NCBI GenBank assembly: GCA_023229435.1
Contig: JALNZF010000024.1
Span: forward strand, 1-51,544
DNA length: 51,544 bases
Origin: Nitrospirota bacterium
Lineage (GTDB): Bacteria; Nitrospirota; UBA9217
Reading direction: 5' to 3'
Shown here: piece after piece, positions 1-8,433 of the stretch
Numbering within the stretch: the stretch's first letter is position 1
Layout: every line of letters begins with the position of its first letter
Notes under the pieces: model-generated
The model's database searches: none
What the model was told of the DNA's origin: nothing
Seen by the model: the letters and a program-made list of their open reading frames with translations, nothing else
Position numbers and translations under genes: made by a program

Positions 1-78
1 CTGCGAATCATCCTTGGAGAAAGTATCTGAAACTAAAACGAAGAAACCAGGAACAGCCAATCACTGTTCCCTAAAACC

Positions 79-120
79 GGACATTTCTATTTTGGTAACA
101 ATAGGACATTTCTATTTTGG
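79..120. repeat. Two 17-bp direct repeats
   Basis: The 17-mer GGACATTTCTATTTTGG occurs at 79-95 and again at 104-120, a 25-bp period. No transposase gene is visible at this edge of the window. Such pairs are compatible with the end of a mobile element lying outside the window, but that is inference. Confidence 0.6.
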
Positions 121-143
121 CTTGACATCCCCTTCGCTTCATA

Positions 144-173
144 TTGACAAACCACCTGTCAAGCCCGTATAAT
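144..173 (+). promoter_or_regulatory. Sigma70-type promoter of the YkgJ-like gene
   Basis: TTGACA at 144-149 and TATAAT at 168-173 are separated by 18 bp, both full consensus. Predicted transcription start is near 180, about 25 nt before the ATG at 206. A second TTGACA at 122-127 has no matching -10 box. Confidence 0.75.
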
Positions 174-205
174 CCACCAACTCGCGACAGAAAGGTCTTG
201 TGTAA

Positions 206-817
206 ATGAACCGCATAATCAAAAAATATGGACAGTTCCTCGAACGATCAAACACGGTCTTCTCCACTGCCGCTTCAAAACACGGCGTCGGATGCAAACA
301 AGGGTGCCACGAGTGCTGTTCTGTCGGGTTCTTCGACATCACGCTTCTCGACGCGATCTATCTGCGCAACGCCCTGAAACAGCTCCCCGCTCCCATCAGG
401 GAGCGCGTCATCGCGAAGGCCAATGAGCAGATTGATATCCTGGAAAAGAAGAAGGCTTTTTCCCGCAAAGATCCTTTGCTCAAAACTCTGCCCGCCATCG
501 ACTCAATCTCCCGCAGATCGGCAAAGATGTCCTGCCCGGCGCTCGAGAACGGCGCATGCATGATCTACAACCAGCGGCCGCACATCTGCCGCATCTTCGG
601 CCCGACCATCCGCGGCCCGCGCCGCGCGGTGCAGCTCGCGGGCTGTGGGCTTTTTACAAAAGACATCCCCGAAGCCGATTTCCCCATCTTTGACCACTAT
701 AAGGAAGAAAAGAAATTGCAGAAAGCCATGTTTGTAAAAGCCGGCCGAACACGGCTCCGCGAAGTCGACACCATCATTCCCGCGGCGTTGACGCTGGATT
801 TGAAAAAGTGGCTGTGA
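206..817 (+). CDS. YkgJ-family cysteine-cluster protein
   Basis: A 203-residue cytoplasmic protein with the cysteine pattern of the YkgJ/UPF0153 family, proposed zinc- or iron-chelating proteins. The first cluster is C30, C34, C37 and C38 (GCHECC); the second is C110, C118 and C128 in the context CPALENGAC followed by an RP..CR motif. C147 may add a ligand. Family biochemistry is poorly known, so substrate and partners cannot be named. A consensus promoter lies 33 bp upstream and the NUDIX gene follows after 47 bp, so the two may be cotranscribed. The start is the first ATG after the promoter. Confidence 0.85.
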   Translation: MNRIIKKYGQFLERSNTVFSTAASKHGVGCKQGCHECCSVGFFDITLLDAIYLRNALKQLPAPIRERVIAKANEQIDILEKKKAFSRKDPLLKTLPAIDSISRRSAKMSCPALENGACMIYNQRPHICRIFGPTIRGPRRAVQLAGCGLFTKDIPEADFPIFDHYKEEKKLQKAMFVKAGRTRLREVDTIIPAALTLDLKKWL

Positions 818-825
818 CCGTTACT

Positions 826-853
826 GCGGAGTGCGGAATGCGGAGTGCGGAAT
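826..853. repeat. Short tandem GCGGAGTGCGGAAT repeat
   Basis: Two imperfect tandem units of GCGGAGTGCGGAAT fill the gap before the NUDIX gene. The same motif recurs around 21343-21418 between the two permease genes, so this is a dispersed intergenic repeat rather than a coding extension. Confidence 0.6.
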
Positions 854-864
854 AACTTCCCTCG

Positions 865-1413
865 ATGGAAATCATCAGCAAAAAAACCGTCTGGAAAGGC
901 AATTTTATGAGCGCGGTGGAGATCACCTACCGCGACGCCCGGGGAGCGGTGCGTACCTGGGAGGCCCTCGAACGCGTCGGCGTCAGCGGTATCGTGGTCA
1001 TGATCGCTGTCACGCCTTCCCATAATGTCATTCTTGAAAAGCAATTCCGGCCGCCGATGGGCCGGGACGTCATCGAACTTCCCGCGGGACTTGTTGATCC
1101 CGGAGAATCCATGGAAGCTGCCGCGAACCGTGAACTGATCGAGGAAACCGGCTGGTCAGCGGGGAAAATAGAATTTCTCGCCGAAGGTCCGATCTCAACA
1201 GGCGCCTCAACCGAAGCGCTCCGGGCCTATCTGTGCACGGAGCTTGTCCATGTGGGAAAGAACGGGGGGGACGACAACGAGATCATTGAAGTGACCGAGG
1301 TCCCGATACAGAAGGTCCAGGATTTTCTCCGCGCCGCGCAGATGGGCGGCACGCTTGTGGACTTGAAGGTGTTCGGGTTGGTGGAGTTGGCAAGGAAGGC
1401 ATTAGAGCTTTAA
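865..1413 (+). CDS. NUDIX hydrolase, ADP-ribose pyrophosphatase-like
   Basis: A 182-residue protein with a complete Nudix box: G75, five residues, E81, seven residues, R89-E90-L91, E93-E94, G96. The box coordinates Mg2+ and hydrolyses a nucleoside diphosphate linked to another moiety. The layout (N-terminal beta region, box near residue 75-97, length about 180) matches ADP-ribose pyrophosphatases of the NudF type, but the substrate cannot be fixed from sequence alone. It probably acts in cytoplasmic nucleotide housekeeping. ATG 907 (residue 15) is an alternative start. A palindromic repeat follows the stop codon. Confidence 0.85.
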   Translation: MEIISKKTVWKGNFMSAVEITYRDARGAVRTWEALERVGVSGIVVMIAVTPSHNVILEKQFRPPMGRDVIELPAGLVDPGESMEAAANRELIEETGWSAGKIEFLAEGPISTGASTEALRAYLCTELVHVGKNGGDDNEIIEVTEVPIQKVQDFLRAAQMGGTLVDLKVFGLVELARKALEL

Positions 1414-1422
1414 TCTAAAATT

Positions 1423-1507
1423 CCCCCTCACCCTAACCCTCTCCCCTGTGGGGCGAGGAAACTTTTTTACTTCCTCTCCCCGAGGGGAGAGGACTGAGGT
1501 GAGGGGG
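1423..1507. repeat. Palindromic CCCTCACCC/GGGTGAGGG-type repeat
   Basis: A C-rich left arm (CCCTCACCCTAACCCTCTCC) and a G-rich right arm (GAGGGGAGAGGACTGAGG) form a long imperfect hairpin between the convergent NUDIX and HAD genes. A shorter relative is at 36356-36399. It could act as a bidirectional terminator. Confidence 0.65.
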
Positions 1508-1568
1508 GCATTGTCCTTGGTGAGTCGCTGGCTCATGACTGTTGCACTTCAGAACGCCATCAGCATTT

Positions 1569-2204
1569 TCATGCAATGTCGATGAAATTCCTTATCTGTT
1601 TATCGTAATCATCCATGCCCACAAAATGGATCGTCTGGAGCCCCTGCCCCTGTGCCCGTTTGATGTGATTGATATTGTCATCAACAAAAAGAGTTTCTCC
1701 CGTCTTGACACCGAGAGCCGTGCATACATCCCCGAACACAGATGCATCTCGCTTGCTCTTGTGGAGCCGGAAGGAGTTGAATACCGAATCGAAGTGCCGG
1801 AACAGGACCGTTTTCCTGTCTATTTCATCGAGCCAGTTCGTCTGATCGCTCAACATGGCAACGATGAGACCCTTTGACCTCAGAAGGTCCACCGAGGCGA
1901 TCATGTCCGGTCTGAGCACGAATCGCTTCAGTATCTCGTTTGTAAGCTCAGCGTCGGTGCCACGGATATTGGTCTTGCTCCTGACCGCGTTCCAGAATAA
2001 TGCTTCGTCAGCATTACCGATGAGATATTCCGTCTCGTAAATGAGTGCATCAACCGTCTTGAAAAATGCATCGGGATCAAGACCATTCTCCTTGCCGATA
2101 GCCCTAAGGCCTTTCCAAAACCCCTCCTCCGCGATCACTCCCCCGAAATCAAAAAGGACCGCTTGGAGCATACTCTGCTCGATCTTTGCTGTTCTCTGAA
2201 TCAC
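1569..2204 (-). CDS. HAD-superfamily hydrolase
   Basis: A 211-residue HAD-like hydrolase. Motif I is FDFGGVI with nucleophile D19; the second Asp of canonical DxD is replaced by Gly, as in the HAD-IA/epoxide-hydrolase-N-terminal-like branch. Motif II is the LSD around S119, the motif III lysine is probably K149, and motif IV is VDDN at 174-177. The helical cap sits between motifs I and II. Likely a phosphatase or dehalogenase-like enzyme with unknown substrate. The start is GTG 2204, preceded by GAGAGG; ATG at residue 12 is an alternative. It is a single gene transcribed toward the NUDIX gene. Confidence 0.8.
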   Translation of the reverse strand: MIQRTAKIEQSMLQAVLFDFGGVIAEEGFWKGLRAIGKENGLDPDAFFKTVDALIYETEYLIGNADEALFWNAVRSKTNIRGTDAELTNEILKRFVLRPDMIASVDLLRSKGLIVAMLSDQTNWLDEIDRKTVLFRHFDSVFNSFRLHKSKRDASVFGDVCTALGVKTGETLFVDDNINHIKRAQGQGLQTIHFVGMDDYDKQIRNFIDIA

Positions 2205-2312
2205 CGTCCACCTCTCAGGTATCGATCAGGACTTCGAGATGAAATTTCTCTGAAGAATGACTTACCATAACATACTCAACAACTGACTGCAAAAAAATCT
2301 GCAAAAAAAATC

Positions 2313-2340
2313 TTGACTATCTTCCCTGAGACTGTATAAT
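2313..2340 (+). promoter_or_regulatory. Promoter upstream of dprA
   Basis: TTGACT at 2313-2318 and TATAAT at 2335-2340 with a 16-bp spacer, 44 bp before the dprA ATG. The preceding 2205-2312 is A-rich and divergent from the HAD gene; no other element was seen there. Confidence 0.6.
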
Positions 2341-2383
2341 TCCTAACCTTAAGAGCGGAAAGAGCCCACACACGGACAGCCTC

Positions 2384-3496
2384 ATGCAAACAAATTCCGA
2401 TCCGGCCCTCTTCTGGATAGGACTCAGCAGCATTCCGGGAGTAGGACGCATCACGTTCAGGAAACTCGTCGACCTTTTCGGTTCACCGGAGCGGGCGCTC
2501 TCCGTTTCCTATGAGGATCTCAAAAAGATCGGCATGCTGTCCGACAAGGTCGCCGCGGCAATCGGATCGTTCCCCTGGCAGGAACATGCGAAGCGGGAGA
2601 TCGCGAAAGCGGATGAAGCGAATATTGCGATCGTGACCGCGGACAACCCCGCGTATCCTGAAAGCCTCAGAAATACGCCCGACCGACCGCCCTACCTGTA
2701 TGTGAAAGGCGCGTTGCGGGCCGAGGACAGCAACGCCATCGCGATCGTCGGCACGCGCAAGCCCACACATTACGGGATGACCGTAACGCGCCGAATCGCA
2801 TCGGAACTTTCTTCCGCGGGTTTTACCATTGTCAGCGGCATGGCGAGAGGGATCGACACCCAGGCGCATCGTGGTGCGCTCACGGCAAAAGGCCGGACCA
2901 TTGCGGTGCTCGGGTGCGGCATCGATGTGGTGTATCCGCCCGAGAACAAGGGTCTTATGGAAGAGATCAGCAGCGCAGGACGTGGGGCCGTGGTGACCGA
3001 GAACCCCTTCGGCACGCAACCTGAATCGGGTTACTTCCCGTCGAGAAACCGGATCATCAGCGGGCTATCACAGGGAACCGTGATCATCGAGGCTGCCGAA
3101 GACAGCGGCTCGCTCATCACCGCAAAGTACACGCTCGAACAGGGCCGCAAGCTCTATGCCGTACCGGGGAACATCGGCTCGCTGACCAGCAAAGGCACGA
3201 ACAATCTGATCAAGCAGGGCGCGATCCTGGTGGAAGGCGTGGAAGATATCCTGAGGGACCTCGGGATGCAAAAACGGGACAAAGGACCGGACATGCCGGC
3301 CCGTCCCCTGCCCGCGCTTACCCAGGAAGAAACAACCGTGCTTCGCTGCATCACGAATGAGCCGAAGCACATTGACATCATCATGAATGAAAGCCGCGCC
3401 AATGCCGGAAAGCTGGGCGGGGTCCTGATCAATCTGGAGTTGAAAGGACTCGCGAAGCAGCTCCCGGGGAAGTATTTTGTGCGGGAAGAATCATAA
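2384..3496 (+). CDS. dprA: DNA-processing protein DprA
   Basis: A 370-residue DprA/Smf protein that loads RecA onto incoming single-stranded DNA during transformation. It has an N-terminal helix-hairpin-helix segment (IPGVGRITFRKLV, about 17-29), a central Rossmann-like DNA-binding domain with IAIVGTRKPTHYG and SGMARGIDTQAHRGAL motifs, and a C-terminal winged-helix domain from about residue 305. Length and order match complete family members. It heads a run with DUF494/Smg and topA, the same neighbourhood seen for smf-smg in proteobacteria. A promoter is visible 44 bp upstream; no strong Shine-Dalgarno precedes the ATG. Confidence 0.95.
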   Translation: MQTNSDPALFWIGLSSIPGVGRITFRKLVDLFGSPERALSVSYEDLKKIGMLSDKVAAAIGSFPWQEHAKREIAKADEANIAIVTADNPAYPESLRNTPDRPPYLYVKGALRAEDSNAIAIVGTRKPTHYGMTVTRRIASELSSAGFTIVSGMARGIDTQAHRGALTAKGRTIAVLGCGIDVVYPPENKGLMEEISSAGRGAVVTENPFGTQPESGYFPSRNRIISGLSQGTVIIEAAEDSGSLITAKYTLEQGRKLYAVPGNIGSLTSKGTNNLIKQGAILVEGVEDILRDLGMQKRDKGPDMPARPLPALTQEETTVLRCITNEPKHIDIIMNESRANAGKLGGVLINLELKGLAKQLPGKYFVREES

Positions 3497-3497
3497 G

Positions 3498-3620
3498 TAT
3501 TACCACTAAGTCACCAAGGCACGAAAAAAGTCAACCTTTACTGGGCTGTTCTTAGTGTCTTCGCCTGCACCCAGCGGTTACGAGTGGTAACGCGAGTGCA
3601 GGGTGTGTCTTAGTGGTAAA
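3498..3620. repeat. ACCACTAAG..CTTAGTGGT palindromic repeat carrying a nested 42-bp element
   Basis: The outer arms are ACCACTAAGTCACCAAGGCA and TGTCTTAGTGGTAAA. Inside them, 3562-3603 is a self-complementary 42-bp unit whose ends CCTGCAC/GTGCAGG pair and whose core GTTAC/GTAAC pairs. A copy with 37 of 42 identical bases lies inverted at 21357-21398 inside a different repeat. Confidence 0.65.
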
Positions 3621-3633
3621 AAGAGGAGTTACT

Positions 3634-4110
3634 TTGGACGAACAAATGATGGATCTGTTCTCGCTCATCGCGGACCAGGTACGGAACAAACAGGAGTTGT
3701 TCGACAACGAAGGCAAGATCATGCAGACCCTGCTGAACAACGGCTTCCTGCTCACCGAGGCGGACGCCGCGCTCACCCTGATGCAGACCCTCGTGCAGAA
3801 CCAATCAGAGAGCTTCCTCGCACGAGAACCGAAGGCATCTTCCGTCCGGATGAGAGCGATGAACCGGGAAGAACGCGAACGGTTCACTGTTGACGCTTTT
3901 GGTTTTGTCTCAAAACTCACCCACCTCGGCATCATCTCCGAGGACCAGCGTGAAGAACTCCTGGAAAAGGCCATGACCGCATACACCGAACGGATAGAGC
4001 TTGACCATATCAAGAACCTAATTGCCTTTATCTTCTTCGTCTCCCCCCATGATCGGGAGCATAACTCGTCTGCGAATCTCCGGCGGATAAAGAATACCGC
4101 GTGGAATTAG
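3634..4110 (+). CDS. smg: DUF494 (Smg) family protein
   Basis: A 158-residue protein of the DUF494/Smg family, conserved next to dprA and topA in many bacteria but of unknown molecular function. It is mostly helical and acidic/basic mixed, with no signal peptide or membrane segment. The conserved C-terminal core is IELDHIKNLIAFIFF. The start is assigned to TTG 3634 because AGGAG at 3624-3628 lies five bases before it; upstream GTG 3613 is in frame but lies inside the flanking repeat. Smg identity is inferred jointly from sequence and position between dprA and topA. Confidence 0.8.
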   Translation: MDEQMMDLFSLIADQVRNKQELFDNEGKIMQTLLNNGFLLTEADAALTLMQTLVQNQSESFLAREPKASSVRMRAMNREERERFTVDAFGFVSKLTHLGIISEDQREELLEKAMTAYTERIELDHIKNLIAFIFFVSPHDREHNSSANLRRIKNTAWN

Positions 4111-4116
4111 AATGGA

Positions 4117-4200
4117 TTCACCACAGAGTTCACAGAGAATACCGAATATGAATCATACTTTTAATGTTGCACTTTTACTCGGTGTCCTCTGTGGCAAAAA
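4117..4200. repeat. CCACAGAG..CTCTGTGG palindromic repeat
   Basis: The left arm TTCACCACAGAGTTCACAGA and right arm CGGTGTCCTCTGTGGCAAAA are inverted copies flanking an AT-rich centre. The same family occurs at 30316-30472. It occupies nearly the whole gap between DUF494 and topA. Confidence 0.6.
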
Positions 4201-4211
4201 GGTATTACTGA

Positions 4212-6821
4212 ATGAAATCTCTCGTCATTGTTGAATCACCCGCAAAGGCAAAAACCATCGCCAAATATCTCGGCGATGCATTTGATGTGCGCGCCTCTGT
4301 CGGCCATATTGCAGACCTCCCGAGCAAAGGTCTCGCGGTCGATGTCGACCATGGATTTAAACCCACCTACGAGCTCACCGAACGGGGAACACAGGTGGTG
4401 CGAGAGCTCCGGGCAGCGCTGAAAAGCGCAAGCGCCCTGTATCTCGCGACCGACGAAGACCGCGAGGGTGAAGCGATCTCGTGGCACCTCGTTGAGCACC
4501 TGAAACCGAAGATACCGGTGCGGCGCATGGTGTTCCACGAAATCACCAAATCCGCAATCGAACACGCGGTCGCCAATCCACGCGGCATCGATCACGGGCT
4601 GGTTGATGCGGCTGAGACCCGCCGGATCCTGGATCGGCTCTTCGGATACGAGGTGTCTCCGGTGCTGTGGCGACGCGTAAATCGCGGCCTATCGGCCGGC
4701 CGGGTTCAGAGCCCGGCGCTTCGTCTCGTGGTGGAACGAGAACAGGAACGCATCGCTCATGTCGCTGCAGGATACTGGGGTATCGAGGTCCTGACTGCGA
4801 CGACACCTCCGTTTACGGCCGTTCTCATCACCCTCGACGGCGCCAAAGTCGCAACGGGCAAGGATTTCGACAGCACGGGTCGTGCCGGCGACAAGGTAAT
4901 CGTCCTTGACAAGACCCGGGCCCTGGCGCTGGCAGCCGGCCTTGATAAAACGCTTCTCACGGTCCGCAGCGTCGAGGAAAAACCATACCGCTCTTCGCCA
5001 AAGGCGCCGTTCATGACGTCAACCCTTCAGCAGGAAGGCGGCCGGAAATTGCGGCTGTCCGCGGCACAGGTCATGCGCATCGCGCAGGGTTTATATGAAC
5101 GCGGTTTCATCACCTATATGAGGACGGACACGGTGGTGATCTCCGATGAGGCGCTTGCGGAAATCCGCGCGGAAGTGGGAAAGTTATACGGCCAGCAGTA
5201 CCTCGCTCCAACCACACGCAGCTACTCATCAAAAGTGAAAAATGCCCAGGAAGCGCATGAAGCGATCCGTCCAAGCACGCCGATGCGATCGCCGCGCGAA
5301 CTTAAGAGTGATCTTAACGCCCAGGATCTTGCCCTGTATGAGCTGATCTGGCAGCGCACGCTCGCTTCGCAGATGGCCGACGCGAACGGCACCACCGTCA
5401 GCATTCGGCTGGGCGCACTGAGCAATGGAACTGACTGCGAATTCACGGCAAGCGGCACTACGATCACCTTTGCGGGCTACCGGCAGGTGTACGAGGAATC
5501 CGCCGATGACGAAACCGAGATCAGTAAGCGTGAAGCGCTGCTGCCGAAGCTTGCTGTTGGCGACAAGATCGACATTGCGAACGTGACACCGGGTGGACAC
5601 ACGACGCAGCCGCCCGCGCGGTACACCGAAGCTTCACTGATCAAAAAACTCGAGGAACTGGGCATTGGCCGTCCCTCAACCTGGGCGTCCATCATGCAAA
5701 CGATCGTCAATCGCGGTTATGTCTGGAAAAAAGGCCAGGCGCTCGTACCCAACTGGGTTGCGTTCTCCGTCATTAATCTGCTGGTGAAGCACTTCTCCGG
5801 TCTTGTCGACTATAGTTTTACCGCGAACACGGAAGAAGATCTCGACGCGATCGCGCAGGGATTGCAGAAGAAGGAACAGTGGCTCGCTGATTTTTATTTC
5901 GGCAATGACCGGGGTCTCGTCGGACTCAAGCAACGCGTTGCAATAAACCTGGACGAGATCGATGCCTCATCGATCAACACCTTCCCCGTCGGCATTGACC
6001 CGAAAACCGGCCTTGCAGTCGTGGTTAAGCCGGGGAAATTCGGGCCCTACGTTCGCCGCGGTGAAGAGACGGCAAGCGTTCCCGATACCATGACGCCCGA
6101 CGAACTGACACTGGAGGCGGCGCTGAAACTGCTCGCCGCGCCAAAGGGGACCGATCCGATCGGCGAAATCGACGGTCTGCCTCTGTTTATCAAGAGCGGT
6201 CGCTACGGCGCGTATGTCCAGTGGGGCACTCCTGATGCTCCCCCGCCCGGGCTTGACAAACCGAAAATGGCGTCACTGTTCAAGACAATGGATCCGGCTC
6301 ACATCACCCTCCCGGACGCAGCGCGGCTGCTGTCGCTCCCGCGTGTGGTCGGCGTTGATCCGGCTGATGGCGTGGCGATCACCGCACAAAATGGCCGCTA
6401 TGGCCCCTATATCACGAAGGGCAAAGAAAGTCGCACGCTCGCCGGCGAAGAGCAGATCTTCGATATTACCGTCGAACAAGCCCTTGCGCTGCTTGCAACA
6501 CCGCGCCAGTTCGGACGGCGCGCTGCACCAAGGCCTCCGCTGCGCGAGTTCGGCAATGACCCGGTGAGCGGCAAACCGGTCCTGGCCAAAGAGGGCAAGT
6601 TCGGTGTATATGTCACCGATGGGGAAACCAATGCAAGCCTCACGCGGAGCGACCGCCTCGCGGAAATGATACCTGAACGTGCCTATGAACTGCTGGCGAT
6701 ACGTCGTGAAAACGCGGGCAACGGCGACGTGCGCAAAAAACGAACGCCTTCCAAAAAGACGGCCAAGAAGCCTGTGAGAAAAAAGGCCTCGCCGGCATCC
6801 GGCTCTCCTGTAAAATCCTGA
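4212..6821 (+). CDS. topA: DNA topoisomerase I
   Basis: An 869-residue type IA topoisomerase that relaxes negative supercoils. The N-terminal TOPRIM domain shows E8, plus D81-x-D83-x-E85; the catalytic tyrosine is Y302 in FITYMRTDT. Instead of the C4 zinc ribbons of the E. coli enzyme, the C-terminal third carries four repeats with the signature K.G.[FY]G.YV (Toprim_Crpt type), at approximately residues 597-615, 655-672, 715-740 and 780-805. The last 30 residues are a Lys-rich, histone H1-like tail (KKRTPSKKTAKKPVRKK). Such tails occur in actinobacterial-type TopA and aid processivity. The gene follows DUF494 after a repeat-filled gap. Confidence 0.95.
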   Translation: MKSLVIVESPAKAKTIAKYLGDAFDVRASVGHIADLPSKGLAVDVDHGFKPTYELTERGTQVVRELRAALKSASALYLATDEDREGEAISWHLVEHLKPKIPVRRMVFHEITKSAIEHAVANPRGIDHGLVDAAETRRILDRLFGYEVSPVLWRRVNRGLSAGRVQSPALRLVVEREQERIAHVAAGYWGIEVLTATTPPFTAVLITLDGAKVATGKDFDSTGRAGDKVIVLDKTRALALAAGLDKTLLTVRSVEEKPYRSSPKAPFMTSTLQQEGGRKLRLSAAQVMRIAQGLYERGFITYMRTDTVVISDEALAEIRAEVGKLYGQQYLAPTTRSYSSKVKNAQEAHEAIRPSTPMRSPRELKSDLNAQDLALYELIWQRTLASQMADANGTTVSIRLGALSNGTDCEFTASGTTITFAGYRQVYEESADDETEISKREALLPKLAVGDKIDIANVTPGGHTTQPPARYTEASLIKKLEELGIGRPSTWASIMQTIVNRGYVWKKGQALVPNWVAFSVINLLVKHFSGLVDYSFTANTEEDLDAIAQGLQKKEQWLADFYFGNDRGLVGLKQRVAINLDEIDASSINTFPVGIDPKTGLAVVVKPGKFGPYVRRGEETASVPDTMTPDELTLEAALKLLAAPKGTDPIGEIDGLPLFIKSGRYGAYVQWGTPDAPPPGLDKPKMASLFKTMDPAHITLPDAARLLSLPRVVGVDPADGVAITAQNGRYGPYITKGKESRTLAGEEQIFDITVEQALALLATPRQFGRRAAPRPPLREFGNDPVSGKPVLAKEGKFGVYVTDGETNASLTRSDRLAEMIPERAYELLAIRRENAGNGDVRKKRTPSKKTAKKPVRKKASPASGSPVKS

Positions 6822-6854
6822 CCGGATAAACCAGAATAACGTTTACCTCTTCTC

Positions 6855-6883
6855 TTGCAAATTCGCGCCTGTTACGCTACAGT
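6855..6883 (+). promoter_or_regulatory. Possible xerC promoter giving a leaderless transcript
   Basis: TTGCAA at 6855-6860 and TACAGT at 6878-6883 are 17 bp apart. The predicted start falls at or next to the xerC ATG at 6889, and no Shine-Dalgarno precedes that ATG, so the mRNA may be leaderless. Both boxes are imperfect. Confidence 0.4.
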
Positions 6884-6888
6884 ACATC

Positions 6889-7782
6889 ATGCGGAAGAAC
6901 ATATACGACTTTCTCTCCTACCTCAGAAATGAGCGTAACGTTTCTCCTCACACCCTGCGCGGCTATCTCTCAGATCTCGAACAGCTCTCCTCCTTTCTCG
7001 GCAAGAAAGAACTTTCTGCCGTAGACCATCAAACGCTTCGGCGATTCATAGCCCACCTCATGCGGGGCGAAGTGAAGAAATCATCCATTGCCAGGAAACT
7101 CTCCGCCATCAGATCCTTCTTCAGGTATCTGAACCGCGAAGGCATCCTTACTAACAATCCCGCAAGACTGGTCGCCACGCCGCGCCGCGACAAGCGTCTC
7201 CCCTCTGTTCTGACAGCCGACGATGCACTGAGGCTCATGAACTCTCCGAATTCAAAGAAACCCGAAGATCACGCCAGTATGCTGAGAGACCGTGCCGTGC
7301 TTGAAACCCTGTACTCCACCGGCATCCGCGCCAGCGAACTCATCGGCATGAACCGGGAAGATATCGACCGCAACGATAGCCTCATCCGCATCAGAGGCAA
7401 GGGCCGCAAGGAACGGATCGTACCGATCGGCGGCAAAGCACGAGAAGCGATCGACGCATATCTGGGAGGCCATTCCCGCGACGCTGAAACCTCAGCGGTA
7501 TTCATCGGGCCGTCAGGAAAACGCTTGACAGCCCGCACGGTTCAGCGTATTTTAGAAAACCATAGAAAGCAGCTGGGCTTGCAACAAAAGGCGAGTCCGC
7601 ACACGCTCCGGCACAGCTTTGCCACGCACATGCTTGAGTCCGGCGCCGACCTGCGCGCCATTCAGGAACTCCTGGGCCACGCGAGCCTCTCGACCACCCA
7701 GCGTTACACGCATGTGAACCTCGACTCGCTGATGGAAGTATATGACAAGGCGCATCCAAATGCGCGGAAGCAGAAGAGATAG
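6889..7782 (+). CDS. xerC: Tyrosine recombinase XerC
   Basis: A 297-residue site-specific recombinase resolving chromosome dimers at dif, normally with XerD and FtsK. The SAM-like N-terminal DNA-binding domain covers about 1-90; the catalytic domain has all expected residues: R147 (TGIRASE), K171 (RGKGRKER), H238 and R241 (SPHTLRHSFATHML), H264 (LLGHASLSTTQ) and nucleophile Y273. Length is typical. The neighbourhood topA-xerC-hslVU matches the xerC-hslV-hslU order seen in many bacteria, favouring XerC over XerD. The start ATG lacks a visible ribosome-binding site. Confidence 0.92.
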   Translation: MRKNIYDFLSYLRNERNVSPHTLRGYLSDLEQLSSFLGKKELSAVDHQTLRRFIAHLMRGEVKKSSIARKLSAIRSFFRYLNREGILTNNPARLVATPRRDKRLPSVLTADDALRLMNSPNSKKPEDHASMLRDRAVLETLYSTGIRASELIGMNREDIDRNDSLIRIRGKGRKERIVPIGGKAREAIDAYLGGHSRDAETSAVFIGPSGKRLTARTVQRILENHRKQLGLQQKASPHTLRHSFATHMLESGADLRAIQELLGHASLSTTQRYTHVNLDSLMEVYDKAHPNARKQKR

Positions 7783-7784
7783 AC

Positions 7785-7875
7785 GGGCGAAGGACGACAG
7801 ACGACGGACGTAAAGACTTAATCGTCCATCGTCATAGTGAGCGAAGCGAACGATCGTCCATCGTCCGTCGTTTAT
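7785..7875. repeat. Low-complexity GACGA/TCGTC palindromic repeat, copy 1
   Basis: Left part is made of GACGAC-like units (GAAGGACGACAGACGACGGA), right part of the reverse complement (CGATCGTCCATCGTCCGTCG). The same style of repeat recurs near 18922, 19127, 28899, 31618 and 32311. It fills the xerC-hslV gap. Confidence 0.65.
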
Positions 7876-7890
7876 TACACCGGAGGCATC

Positions 7891-8433
7891 ATGAGTGAAA
7901 TAACACCCCTGCACGGAACAACGATCCTGGCGGTCCGACGGAACGGCAAAACAGCGATCGCCGGCGACGGCCAGGTGACCGTCGGCGCCACCGTGATGAA
8001 GCACAATGCGAAAAAGGTCCGCAAAATGTATAATGACAAGGTCCTTGCCGGCTTCGCGGGCGCGACCGCCGATGCGTTCACGCTCTTCGAAAAATTCGAG
8101 GCAAAGCTCGATCAGTACCATGGCAATCTCACGCGCGCCGCAGTGGAGCTTGCAAAGGACTGGAGAACGGACAAGGTCCTCCGCCGGCTCGAGGCACTGA
8201 TGATCGTCGCTGACCATGAGCGTTCATTTATTCTCTCCGGCAACGGAGACGTGATCGAACCTGAAAATGGCATCTCCGCCATCGGCTCAGGCGGCCCCTA
8301 TGCCCTTGCCGCGGCCCGGGCGCTCGTCGACCACACCAAGCTCGACACCCGTGCGATCGTGGAAGAGGCGATGAAGATCGCTGCGGAGATCTGCATTTAT
8401 ACGAACAATGTAATTTCGATAGAAGAACTGTGA
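7891..8433 (+). CDS. hslV: ATP-dependent protease subunit HslV
   Basis: The 180-residue peptidase of the HslVU (ClpQY) protease. Residues 1-9 (MSEITPLHG) form a short propeptide; cleavage would expose T10 as the catalytic N-terminal threonine in GTTILAVRR, followed by AIAGDGQVTVG typical of the proteasome-beta fold. ATG 7891 is chosen because GGAGG at 7882-7886 precedes it; an upstream in-frame ATG at 7837 lies within the repeat and would add unrelated residues. hslU follows after a repeat-bearing gap of 107 bp, so the pair is probably cotranscribed. Confidence 0.95.
   Translation: MSEITPLHGTTILAVRRNGKTAIAGDGQVTVGATVMKHNAKKVRKMYNDKVLAGFAGATADAFTLFEKFEAKLDQYHGNLTRAAVELAKDWRTDKVLRRLEALMIVADHERSFILSGNGDVIEPENGISAIGSGGPYALAAARALVDHTKLDTRAIVEEAMKIAAEICIYTNNVISIEEL

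Noticed and set aside
7837..7890. N-terminal extension of hslV
   Set aside because: The 18 extra residues come from the preceding repeat and would bury the T10 nucleophile beyond a normal propeptide.
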